Below, piece after piece: positions 1 through 12,000 of a stretch of DNA of 64,000 nt (positions within the stretch are counted from its first letter, which is position 1; each line of letters begins with the position of its first letter). Both the position numbers and the translations under genes were made by a program. The DNA is from Nymphalis io (taxonomy: Eukaryota > Arthropoda > Insecta > Lepidoptera > Nymphalidae): contig NC_065899.1 of assembly GCF_905147045.1 (NCBI RefSeq), positions 6,956,501 through 7,020,500 of the forward strand, read 5' to 3'. Below the pieces are notes generated by a model, which saw only the letters and a list, made by a program, of their open reading frames with translations, was not told the origin of the DNA and made no database searches.

Positions 1-49
1 CCCAAGGACGTGCTGTGCACTCGCAAGCAGCCAATTCTACAGCTTGGCC
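1..49 (-). CDS. THSD1-like gene, exon 7 (partial): C-terminal part of TSP1 repeat
   Basis: The acceptor TATTAG lies just right of the exon (AG at 51-50). Phase 0 matches the preceding exon. It encodes residues 425-440, beginning GQAVELAAC, which completes the C-x-G-(x)n-C end of the TSP1 domain started in the previous exon. The exon runs off the left edge. It is separated from exon 6 by a 2,469-bp intron that contains the CFAP157 gene. Confidence 0.75.
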
Positions 50-3000
50 CTAATACATAGTATTTTCTTAACAAATTTAAGATTTATAGAAATATATTTA
101 ATTTAAGATTTATTAAAGTAAAATTGATAGATAGATTCAAAATCAAAAATAATAAATATTAACTTAAATAAATTCTAAAACTTTTGAGAAAAAAATATTT
201 ACTTGAAAGGGTAAGAAAAATAAATCATAAAAATAAAAAATAATATAAGTAATTATCCAATATCAATTACAATAATAAGTCTGTAATTTAAAATATAGGT
301 AAAAATTATATATTTTCATAACAATAAGTTAATTTTATATTTATTCTATTTCTTTTGCAGGTTCATCTTGTGCTTCACCATCGAGTTCATGATCTTTGCT
401 ATCATCAACTTTATCTTCTTCTTGGACACTCAAATGCTCTTGCATTTCATTTTCATCCTCTACCATTTCAGAAGGTTCTTCTAAAATAACTGTTTTAGAG
501 GTAATATTCTTTTCACTACTAATACGAGCTTGCGATTGAAAAGCCATTTGAGAATATTGTAGATCTTTCAAAATTGATTTCTGTATTTCTAATTTACTAG
601 CTTCTATTTTTTGTTCCATGTTCATTTCACTTTCAGGAATATTTTCTTCTTCACCCTCACTCGAAGTCACACTAGACTTTGTCGACGTGATAAAAGATGG
701 TAAGCTGTCTTTTGCTGTTAATTGAGGTTCAGTAGAAGGTGGAACGAGTTTTATACTAGGAATAGTCTTAATACTTCCAACCGATGATGAAGAAAGAGTT
801 ACTTGCGACACCCCTTGTTCAGCTTTGACCGAATCTTTAGATGCAACAGACAAAACAGTTGTTGAGGCAGATTTTTTTCGTGTTGGTTTTGGTATAAATC
901 CTAAATCACCTTCTTCGTAAATTCCTCCAAGAGATGCAATTGTATCAGATGATTCTGCATGTTGTATTTCGCGATATTGTGTTATTAAATCTAACAAACG
1001 CGATAGCAAAATTTGTCTATCCATGATGTCTCGCGTAGGATCTTTAGTAGCCCAATCATCTAGTTTAAGTGCTGCCTGTATAGCAATCGCAGCTTCTTTT
1101 AATATTCGTCTGAATTTGGCGCTTTCCTTGGAAATTTTCGTTGTCTCTACTAATGCTTTATTTTGATCACTCATACGAGCATGTAAATTTTGCTCTAATA
1201 TTCGAACTTGCAAGGATAATTTTTCATTTTCTTTGACGAGTTTTTGAATTTTTCCTTGTATAGTTTCAAAGTCATAATTTCTTTTTTCATATAACGCCTT
1301 TTCCGTTTTAATTTCCTGAAATGCAGCAGTTAACTGATCGATAACTTTAAGTTGTACAACATTTTTATTTATTGCTTTATCTCTTTCTTCTTCAGCTAAT
1401 TCCATAGCTACTTTAGCAGCCCTTTCACTGTCTTTATATTTTTCATTTTGGTCAGCTAATTTTGCTTGTGTAAACAAAATACTATCCAATTCATTATTTA
1501 TTGCGATATTTTCTCTTATGACTCTGTGTGTTGATGCAGCTATTCTCAACTCAGTAGCATCTTGAAAGTCTTGAGCCAACTGTAATAGACGAGCTTCCAT
1601 TTCTTTCTTCAGCTTATCTTTACCTATAACAAACTTCTTTTCTGCATCATAAATAACTCGCTTATATTTCATTTCTTGATCTTTAAACGCTTGTTCTTGT
1701 CTATCAAATTTCTTCATTAAGTCATCTCGTATTGCCCTAAACTCTTCTAAAGTATTTAATTTTCCAGCAAGCAGTTTATTTTCGGAGGTCAATTGATCTT
1801 TCATAATAGTAAAATTTCTTTCCAAGTCATTAACCGTTTCTTTGAACTGTGCTGTTTCTATCTCCCTTGTTTCCTCCAACCCCTTAACTTTTTCTTTTAA
1901 TTCATTATTTTCTTCATTCTTTAAGTTTAATGTCTTTTTTAAATAGGCGATAATATCAGCTCTATCTTCGTCAAGCTTGTCATATGCTTTTTGCAATTCT
2001 TCATTACGTTGTTCATATTCATCGACAGCGCTGCGAAGTCTCGCAATTTTCCTATTGCATTCTGCTACTTGCAGTTCTAAAAATGTTCGTTCCACTTCTG
2101 TAAATGTGCCTCCTCCACCTTTGTGAGTTTCTTCGATTTTACCTTTTTCTTTTTTCGGTGCCATTTTAAATTAATTAAATAATACTTTATAAAAATGTAT
2201 CACATTTATCATTCAGAACGAGTAATGACAACGTATATTGATTAATTTGTTGCTATGAATCCGTTACCTTGGTAACGAAAGCTTATTCGATCACAACCTT
2301 CAACATTAAGGTTATTTTGTACAGATTATAGTCTAGCGCGTTTTTTTTTCTTCAATAAAATTAATTAAACAGTAATATGTTGTGTTTTTATGGAAAATTC
2401 ATACACAAAAAAAACATTATAATATTACTTTTTAACTTAATCTTTTATACGATCACGATTGGTTTAAGTCTTTAAATTATTTACTACTAGTAAGTATTAA
2501 AATATATAGGATAAATACTTCACAAAACTTAGCTCCATACGCTGGTGGCGGGCTGTCACAAAAGCGGTGACGACTACGAGTACGCGTCGAGCAATGTGCA
2601 GGTGCAGGACATGCAGACCACGCAGACCACTCGCCCCAACCGCCAGCACCACCGTCTAATGGAAGAAGTGCATCGATATATAATTGGATTTTCAGTTTTC
2701 ACTGATTACTGTGTGTACACATTTAACGATAACTAAAATATTGTATGCATTTTTAAAAATATTGAGTAAAAAATATTTAGTAGAAATAGTTAAAAATTTA
2801 TATTACTTTACGAATGTGATATTTAATTATATGTATACATTCTTTCTTTCGTGGACTAAAAGATAAGAATGTATGAAGCATGTTTACCTGACAAAGGCAA
2901 AGTCGGTAGGCAGTCCATCCGGACGTCCGCAACTGCACCTGTGACGGCTTGGGAAACATAGACGAAGCAATATTCAGGATATCTTTCGCTAAACAATCTG

Positions 3001-6000
3001 CAGTCGAATGAGGCAGTGTGCTGACCCCTGTAACAAGGTATATATGTATTAAATTAAATAAAGCAAGGGAAAACTTTTATATAATGAAACCAATTTGATA
3101 TAAAGACTAGCGCATTAGCAATGCTAGAAACTGGTGCATGCAGAGATAGCCAGTTTATATAATACTATCAAAGTGTGACTTGACACTTGACAGTTGCTGA
3201 TTTTCTATTTTCAAACATTTTCTTTTATTTTGAAAACTTTCATTTAACTATGGTATAAAAAATTATACAGAATAATTACAGATTTTATATTACATATAAT
3301 CCTAAGGTATTGTAATATTTTATTTTATTAGTATTTAGTGTTGTTAGGTAAAAATATATGACAAATTAATCACACTGTAGTTAAAAAATAGAGTTACAAG
3401 TATATTTACATTAAACGCATTTCACTTGACTTTTAACGCTCACATTTTAATAAATTAAAAATAATGACTTCTGAAAACAAAACCATAATTATGGAAATAG
3501 GTGTGATAAGTATAATAGCGGTTGGTTATACTCACACATACAAAATATTGTAGCGTAATTTATCTTCAACCACATTGAAAACATAATATAAAAACGACTT
3601 AACAATAGCCTGAAAATATGGAATCCTTTTTTTTAATCCAACGTTTAATCAAAGGTATTGCGTTTAAGAAAAAAAAACAAAGGAGAATAAACAACATTTC
3701 TTCGTTCTATAACATCATGACATTCTTCAAATACCGGAATAGTTTATATGAGATTGTCAATTTTACTTGGTATCTACATTGTAGTTGCGTTTGATGTACA
3801 AGCGGATATTGAAAGTCAGATCAACTGCTTACTCTCTTGAATATATATTGAAGGTATTGAGTATTGTTTGGCGAGATTAAAACATACATTCTTGATGTAT
3901 ATATCTTTTTTAAGACAGGCTTGCCAATGTGCCAGCGGATAGTAGGTTCTTTGCTGCTAGACAGTAACACATTTATATTTATTACAATGCTTGTTTATAC
4001 AACATTTAAGCCAGTTATAGGCAATTATCTTAGTTTATAAACATTTACACCGCGATTGGTCTAAGTTGTTACATCAACGCGCATGTTATTAAACTAGCTC
4101 ATTTAAAAATTAAACCGGAACACAGCAATACAAATGTATTACAGTTTTTTAAAAACCTTGTTTTAATACACATATTTCCTATTTTCAAAATTATTCTTAC
4201 CTTCTAACTCTTCTTTCAGCAACATATCGCAGCCTATCCGAGTCACGTCCGAAAACCCTTACTCTATCAGCACCTTCCAACACGCACTCTGGATATTGAA
4301 ACAGCACCCGCACTCCTTCACCACAAGGAAACACGGATCCACCATGCACGTTCAATACGAATTGTTCAGACCAATCCGCCTGAAAATTATAATTTCCAGC
4401 TCGTATACATGAGAGTTAAAATACTCTGTCACACTTTCTCTCTTAGGAAGCGCGTAAGAAGCCTAAATGGCCCGATGGTTAGAGCACGAGAATCTTAACA
4501 GAAGTTTGCCAATTCTAATCCGGGCAAGAACCGCTGTAATTTAGGTGCTTAATTTGTGTTAATAATTCATCTCTAGCTCATCAGTCAGTAAAAAAATTTG
4601 CGGTAATGTAGGTTACATTTGTAGGATGAAAATCTTAAATATGTATGTAATGTGCTTTACATTAGTAGTAGCCAGGAGAGCCCTTCCTGACATATGTTTT
4701 ATGTGTGATTTTACTTATACATGTGAGTCAAATTATTAAACAATTAAAATAATATTCTACAAAGTAAAAAGTAAAAACGATATTCTGACAGATCATGGTC
4801 ATCTCTAATGAAAGTCACATATTGTAAAATGTATAATCCACTCATTGTTTTGTACATATTGTCGAACATGTATCTAAGATATTATGTCATTTGAAAATGT
4901 ATTGGCTTACTTAATCTTCACACAAAATTTACTACAGCTGTAGTAGCTGCTTGTTGATAGAATTATTAAATAGTAGCGGGCTCATGAGACTAGCCTCTAT
5001 AAAGCTGCTAGTTAACGTATAATACCCACAGCATTCATGCCAGCTCATAAAGAGTTGCCATGGTGAAGTCAAAGAAGCGTACTTCTACAATCATAGTTCA
5101 TGCGAACGAAGTTAAGTTCACAGCTCTTACAAATAAATGAATATAAAACCATTCAAAAGTCGAGCAGTGAGAACAAAAATAGCCTTCATAACTTTCATCC
5201 GACAGAAAAATATGAAGACCACTTTAATAAACCGCTAACGATGCTTGGTATAAAACAGCATTTAACTAAAGATATAAACTGAAAATGGTGTTAAATTAAA
5301 AATGTGAATTTAAAGCAAGAGCTGTGAAAGTTCGAAGAGCGTATTATTACGATATAGTCTGATCTTTGTTGCGAGTTTTGTATTTGGCAACCGACCTCGT
5401 TGAGCGCTTTGCTTGATTTTTATCATCCCATACTTCGTGGAGTGCTCTTCTAAATGGATTCTAATAAATAGTGAGCGGAGCGCTTTATCAGTTCCCTTTT
5501 ATAAGCTGTGAATGAATTAAAAGTCTTTTCTTCTATTTTTACTAGGACAGAAATATGATGGGGTTAAAGCTTTTAGATAGAAGACCCACAAATATACAAC
5601 CGTCAACGAGCTATGGTGCTATATCGAAAGGGTTAAGCTTGTAATCCTTTTGTAGAATGATTGGAGTTACAAAAAAATGAAAAAACACACTGTATATCAT
5701 GTTTCATTTGTCATGGTTATATAACTAATAAAAGTATGTGTTAATATTTATTCTAAAACAAACATATTTATTTACTAATGCTTTGTTAATTTATTTATAA
5801 AATTGTGCCGTCAGCACATCGCCTTTTTAGTTTGGCATGACGAAATCATAACAATTTCTTATTCGAATATTGTAATACATTAATCAATCAGTCAGTACAG
5901 GGTACTCAAACAATTACGACACGTCACTTAAATAAATATATATTATTCCTTCGGTCTTTGAGTATTGGCTAGCCTTATACCTGGATCCGTCATTAGTCTT

Positions 6001-9000
6001 CGAATGTCCGCGACCTTTACCATCAGATAAATATGTCAAAGTGAAGGCCGAATTTCAGCGTATGATGGATATGGGAATTTTCAGGCCCTCTAAGAGCTGC
6101 TGGGCTAGTCCGTTACATGTAGTTTTAAAGAAAAACGGCGAGTTACGACCATGTGGCGACTATCGCCGTCTAAACAACATAACAAAGTCTGAAAGATATC
6201 CCATACCCCGCATACAAGACTGCACTTACGTGCTAGCAGGAAAATGCGTTTTCTCCCGTCTCGACCTCCAACGAGCTTATCATAATATAGCAGTTGCAGA
6301 ACAAGACATCGAGAAGACGGCCATAACGACTCCTTTTGGACTATACGAATTCACTCGTATGACGTTTGGCTTAAAAAACGCAGCGCAAACGTTTCAACGT
6401 TTTCTCAATAATGACGTATTTAGAGACATGGATTTTTTATTTTCATACATCGATGACATCATTATTGCATCAGAGTCAACGTCATTGCATAAAGTTCATT
6501 TAAATAAAGTTTTTGAACGACTTAATCAGTTCGGACTTACGATTAATCTGTCGAAATGCCAGTTCGGCAAAAAAGAGCTAGCCTTTCTTGAATTTCACGT
6601 ATCAGAAAAAGGTTTATGTCCACTTGAAAATCGAGTGAAAATCATTTCGGAGTATCCAAAGCCACATACGGTTGACGAGCTACCACGCTTCTTAGGGATG
6701 TTGAACTATTATAGACGTCACCTCCCCAAGGCAGCAAGCATTCAGGAAAAGCTTAATGGTTTCCTGCACAACGCCAAGAAAAAAGACAAGACGCCTATTC
6801 CTTGGACTGACGACTCCGTAAATGCTTTTGAACGGTGTAAGGAAAGCTTAAAAAGCGCCGTTACATTGTCCTTTCCATCTCAAGAAGCTCATATATCACT
6901 CATGACTGATTGTTCTGCCACTTGTGCTGGAGCCGTCTTACAGCAGAAAGAAGAGAACTCATGGAAGCCACTTGCATTTTTTTCAAGTAAGCTAAGTGAA
7001 GCGCAACAGCGATATAGTAACTATGATAGAGAACTTTTAGCTATATACATGGCTATAAAGCTCTTCAGGTATTTAATTGAACGTCGTCCTCTGACTATTT
7101 ATACGGATCACAAACATTGGTTTACGCCTTCAAAAAGAACGCTATCGGAAAAAACGATACACCGAGAAGGTTAAGACATTTAGATTTCATTTTACAATTT
7201 TCCACATCGATTGAACACGTCAGCGGAACCGACAACATTGTAGCCGACGCTTTATTGAGAATATCCACCATCGATACCCCATCGCCGATCGACTATGAAA
7301 AACTTGCTCAGGAAAAGATAATGAATTAAAAAAGTTACTTGACTCAAAGAACTTAAAGTTTAAGAAACTTATTATGCCAAATAGCAAGATACCTATTTTC
7401 TGCGAAGTCTCCACAAATAAGGTGCGACCATATTTGCCAGTGGAGTTTCGTGTAACAACATACAAAGCCATACATGACTCAAGCCACCCAGGAGTTCGCA
7501 CAACAAGAAAATTGATCCGCGATCGCTATATTTGGGCAGCGATGAATAAGGATGTTGCCTTATGGGCCAAATCATGTTTAGATTGTCAGAGATCGAAAGT
7601 GCAACGTCATACAATATCACCTATCGGAAATTTTCCAAAGTGTCAGCGCTTCGAACATTTACACGAGGATATTGTCGGACCACTAACTATTTGTAAGGGT
7701 TACCGATATCTAGTTACCATGGTAGACCGAGCGACTGGTTGGCTAGAAGCTTACCCAATTAAAGACATTACAGCTGAAACGGTAACTAAGATTGTTTATT
7801 TAGGCTAGATAGCACGATTTGGATGTCCATTGCGTATTACGACGGATCAAGGTCGTCAAGGTTTTCGCCGACAAAGCTGGAAATCACTGAAAATGAAACG
7901 TTTTTGCATAACTTGCGTTATAGGATCAGACAAATTGCATCGCTACCGAAACGAGACTTAAGACAAAACGGTATATTTGTACATCCAGAATTAAGTGAGT
8001 GTACACACGTTTTTGTCCGAAGTGATAAAGTTTCGAAGCCACTTACTTCACCCTATTCTGGACCGTTTAAAGTTTTAAGCAAATCAGCGAAACATTTCAA
8101 GATAGTGATTAATGGTATCGAAAAAATAGTAAGCATCGATCGCCTTAAGCCGGCGTTTCTAGTTACCAGCGAAGATAGCATTGATCGAATTCCAAATAAA
8201 GTAGAAGCTAATAAAAACAATAACCCAATGACGACGAGATCTGGTCGTATAGTTAGACCTGTTGTGGGATTTGCATACAGATAAATCGAAATATTTAGTA
8301 ATTTTTTTTAATTGTAATTTATAAACATATTTTGATGATATACACACATAAAAAAGGATCATATTATATACTTTTTATGCTTTTTTATAATTTCTTTGTG
8401 TAAAGAATTTAATTGCTTTTAAGATTTTTTTTGAGTACCTTGGTTGCTTTTGTTTCTAGTTCATACATTAATTTTTGCTGTAGGTATTGAATGTTTGTTA
8501 CTGGTTTTTATTTATTTTAAGAAAATTGTTAATTTTTTTCTCAAAGGGGGATGCTATGTGCCGTCAGCACATCGCCTTTTTAGTTGTACTCCATATTTGG
8601 CATGACGAAATCATAACAATTTCTTATTCGAATATTGTAATATATTTTAATCAATCAGTCAGTACAGGGTACTCAAACAATTGTGACGTGTCGTAAATAA
8701 ATATTTGATTATTCGCTAGCCTCACACCTGGATCCGTCTCTCAATATTATATGCCTCAGTATCTCAATATAGCCTAAATTAACGTATTATACTTAAAATT
8801 ATTATTATTTAATGCGTGATTATTCATGTTTATATTATATTATATATCGTTTTTTTGCTATAATAAAAGTGAAAACAAATATTTGTCAACCGTTTTTCTA
8901 GATTCAAAAAATAGAAAATAGAAAATCAAATCAAAGAAAATCAAATTTCATTTGTCCTATTGTACAAAAAAAAATCGACTTTGAAAGTACTAAAATTCAT

Positions 9001-12000
9001 TATAGTCAAAAAACACTTAAAAATTTATAATATTAAAACGATTAGTTTTAATAATATGTGGTATCCACCAAAATATCTCTATAAATATCTCCACCATAAC
9101 CCGTAAGTGCTATAAAAGCCTGCTAAAGGAACTTTTTGCTTTAAGCGCATCCAAAATAACCAGCATTACTTAGCGCTAAAACATGGTGACGGAAATCCAA
9201 AATCTTTATCAAAATAATTACACTAAAGTCTACCAAATCATTTTTCTTGTATTTTTTTATAAAATAAACTGCACCGAACACAACTAAATATAATAAGCGT
9301 AAGTGAATGACGATTATTAATTATTAAAATTTTTAAGAAAAATATTAAATATTATAAGGACAATCATATCCGTCAGGATTTTTTTTTTTGTGATAATGAA
9401 TTCCACATATGGAGCTAGAATGATGTCAGCCTACACCTTAAGACTTTTACCTTATTCTCCCCTTATTTTATTATATCGGTTGACATTTAAAATTTGTCAA
9501 CTTGATGTAATTACAATTGCTTGAAATTATCATGAATACACTCACAAACAATTAATGTATTGTAATAATTTATTTTCAATAAAACATCTATATAACTTAC
9601 ATCTGTCATATTTATCAGTTTATAATAAAAGCATAATTCCCACATGTTTGCCAAATCGTTTCAATTAAGCTAACTAGCTCGTGTTTAGTTAAATACCTAC
9701 TCTGTTATTACCAATAATAATACACAAACAGAGTTAAATATTTACCACAATTTATCTCTGAGTTTGTGAGATAATAATTAATATTATCATTGTTGACATC
9801 GCTATTGTTATTAACTTAATTAAAATACCAGAAGCTTCAAATAGTCTAAATTTTGTCAATCTGAGTCACAGAGACGCAATACAAAATTATATTTGCAATA
9901 TCAGTCAATCTTTGAAGGATATTGGATATTCCGGATTTTATGTAAATTTATACAGACGTGGTTGTGTGATGGAATGACGAGCTTTTGAATGTTTGATGAT
10001 TCACATTTATTACAATGAATATTATAAAGTAATATATAGCATCACGCATACAATAAATTTTCATAACTAAAACACAGTATGTCAATGTACATATGTTATA
10101 TGTTTATACGTATAATGACACATAACACAAAGCGCCACTAAATGGAATAAATTATGAATACTTAAAATAGATTTTACTACTTTATAGTACATGATCATAA
10201 TAATATCAAGTCAGATTAATCACGTATAACTGACGTATGACGTTTGACGTCAAACTTTGACGTATTTATAATTTTATAATAGGCAACTAAATTGCCGCTA
10301 AAGCGAATGTGTTTTAAAAAAACTCCAAAACACGTATGAGTATTAACGTATTTCAAAGTTTACTTACAATTTTTTGCGTCTAATTTGCCAAGCGACATGC
10401 GAAGAAGTCCGTTTACGTCATTGATCCTGGCTCTAGTGGCAAACACCAAAATAACTATAGCTACTTTAAACTATACTGATAAACGCACAACTGCATTATT
10501 TACAAATTACCAATATATGAAATTATTATTATTGTATTTCTCTCAAAAGCGTATTAGGATTCTTTTGTTACAATTTTTTCCATGCTGATTAGCTCTCGTG
10601 AATGCCAAAACAACTTCCTACTCTTAAATATATGGTTTTCCCTTATTTATCTTAACCGCAGAACATTAGGTGAATTAAAAACACTATTAACACAAAAATC
10701 CTTGAGATTTTTGCTTTATTCACTAAGTAGATACTATCTCTTTCCAGAACAAGAGATTTACCAACCAATTAAAGAACTGCTCTCATAAATTATATGACGC
10801 CTTATTTGCGCTTCCTCATTTAATTTAGGATTGGAACCAATTGGAAACTGGACTAGAATTACAGTAAACCATTTCATGGCAAATAAAGGATCAGATATTT
10901 TACGACGGAAAGACAGACAAAGGGTTTATTTCATCCGCAATAAACATCCTCAGTGCCATGAATCTCAATAAACAGATGCGTGCACCCAAGTTTTTGTATT
11001 TGCTTCACAATTCACAGTAAATAAATCTTGCCCATATTCATGTATGTAAATCGTATGGGCTTTTACCGTAGTTCGAGGCACTAGGTCAAATGGTAGCTAT
11101 AAATGTCGTGATACTTGAAACTGGCAGACTTTTGTGTTATTTGCTAGTTTTACGAGACGCTCGGTTAAAAACTAAGTTATAATATACTCAACCTTATTCA
11201 TTGAAAATAAAACATTTTCTTTTTATATTAAAAAGTTGTTGGATAACATGGTATATTTAAAACGGAATTTAGTGACGAAATATTATTACTGTGATCTGCT
11301 TGTTCAATTTCTGAAGATATTTTGATTTGCCACTAGCTAGATAACTCAAAATGACATAGTTACTGTTAAGCCTAATTATCTATACGATATTATTATAATA
11401 TTTAAGCCATACATGATCATACAAATAACGTTTATTCAAGTAACGGCCATTTTTATTTCATCATTAAACAAGCATTAAACGCCTGAACTAAGTTTTATAA
11501 AATTACTTTTTGAAATATAGCTGTGTTCAATGGAAATTGAAATTTATATTATGCGTCCATTATCATTATATATTATGGTTAATATTTGTATTAAAAAAAA
11601 CAACGTTCTATGAACACACCGTCTCTAGTTTAAAAAAAAGAACAGTGATAGAACAAGCAAAAAGAAAAACAAACAAAACGGGAACAGTTATAACCTCTTT
11701 TTAGAGGCTTACAAGACATTTCGCTTAAGTTGTAACAAATAAATAAATAAACATTTAATACAAATTAATCTTTTTTTAATACCAGTACCTTAATGAATGC
11801 CACTGTCAAATCTTGAGGTCCAGCAGCTGCCGCTGGTCGTAAAGTCAATGCATAGTCCCCAGCCTGGCCAAATAGTTCGCACCGTAATGTCATGGTACGC
11901 CGTCCTGGGAACCCGTACATCTGTAGAGGTGAACGACATTAAAATTGCTAATCTAAATGAAAATAACACGTGCGTGTTGTTAAATGATTCACAGAAAATA

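Larger units (their letters stand above)
50..2518 (-). other. Intron 6 of THSD1-like gene, host of nested CFAP157
   Basis: Donor GTATTT at 2518 (a weak match to consensus) and acceptor TTAG at 51-50. It interrupts the TSP1 domain between its fourth and fifth cysteines. Besides the CFAP157 gene (341-2164) and its promoter (2165 to about 2300), the rest (50-340 and 2300-2518) is AT-rich with nothing recognisable. Confidence 0.7.
5804..8738 (+). mobile_element. Degenerate Ty3/gypsy-type LTR retrotransposon
   Basis: Two related LTRs (5804-5991 and 8557-8738) flank a broken pol region. A polypurine tract (8543-8551) precedes the right LTR. Gag and protease are missing: the left LTR runs almost directly into the N-terminal part of reverse transcriptase. 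Pol carries several frame breaks and an integrase deletion, and the LTRs differ by a 12-bp indel (TTGTACTCCATA, in the right LTR only) plus substitutions. A dead, old insertion inside an intron of the THSD1-like gene, opposite in strand to the gene. No target-site duplication could be assigned. Confidence 0.85.
4380..11788 (-). other. Intron 3 of THSD1-like gene
   Basis: 7.4 kb. It holds a SINE-A head fragment (4457-4590) and the decayed gypsy element (5804-8738). The remainder (4591-5803 and 8739-11788) is AT-rich, with several stop-to-stop frames of 60-90 codons that have no coding character. Nothing else is supported. Confidence 0.6.

Noticed and set aside
2545..2736. Plus-strand open frame with GC-rich coding look
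   Set aside because: It is the antisense shadow of THSD1-like exon 6; the minus strand gives an unmistakable TSP1 repeat with matching splice sites and phases.
10320..10460. Possible minus-strand exon with strong GTAAGT donor inside intron 3
   Set aside because: Its short frame leaves in phase 1, which does not fit exon 4 (phase 0), and exons 3 and 4 already join cleanly.
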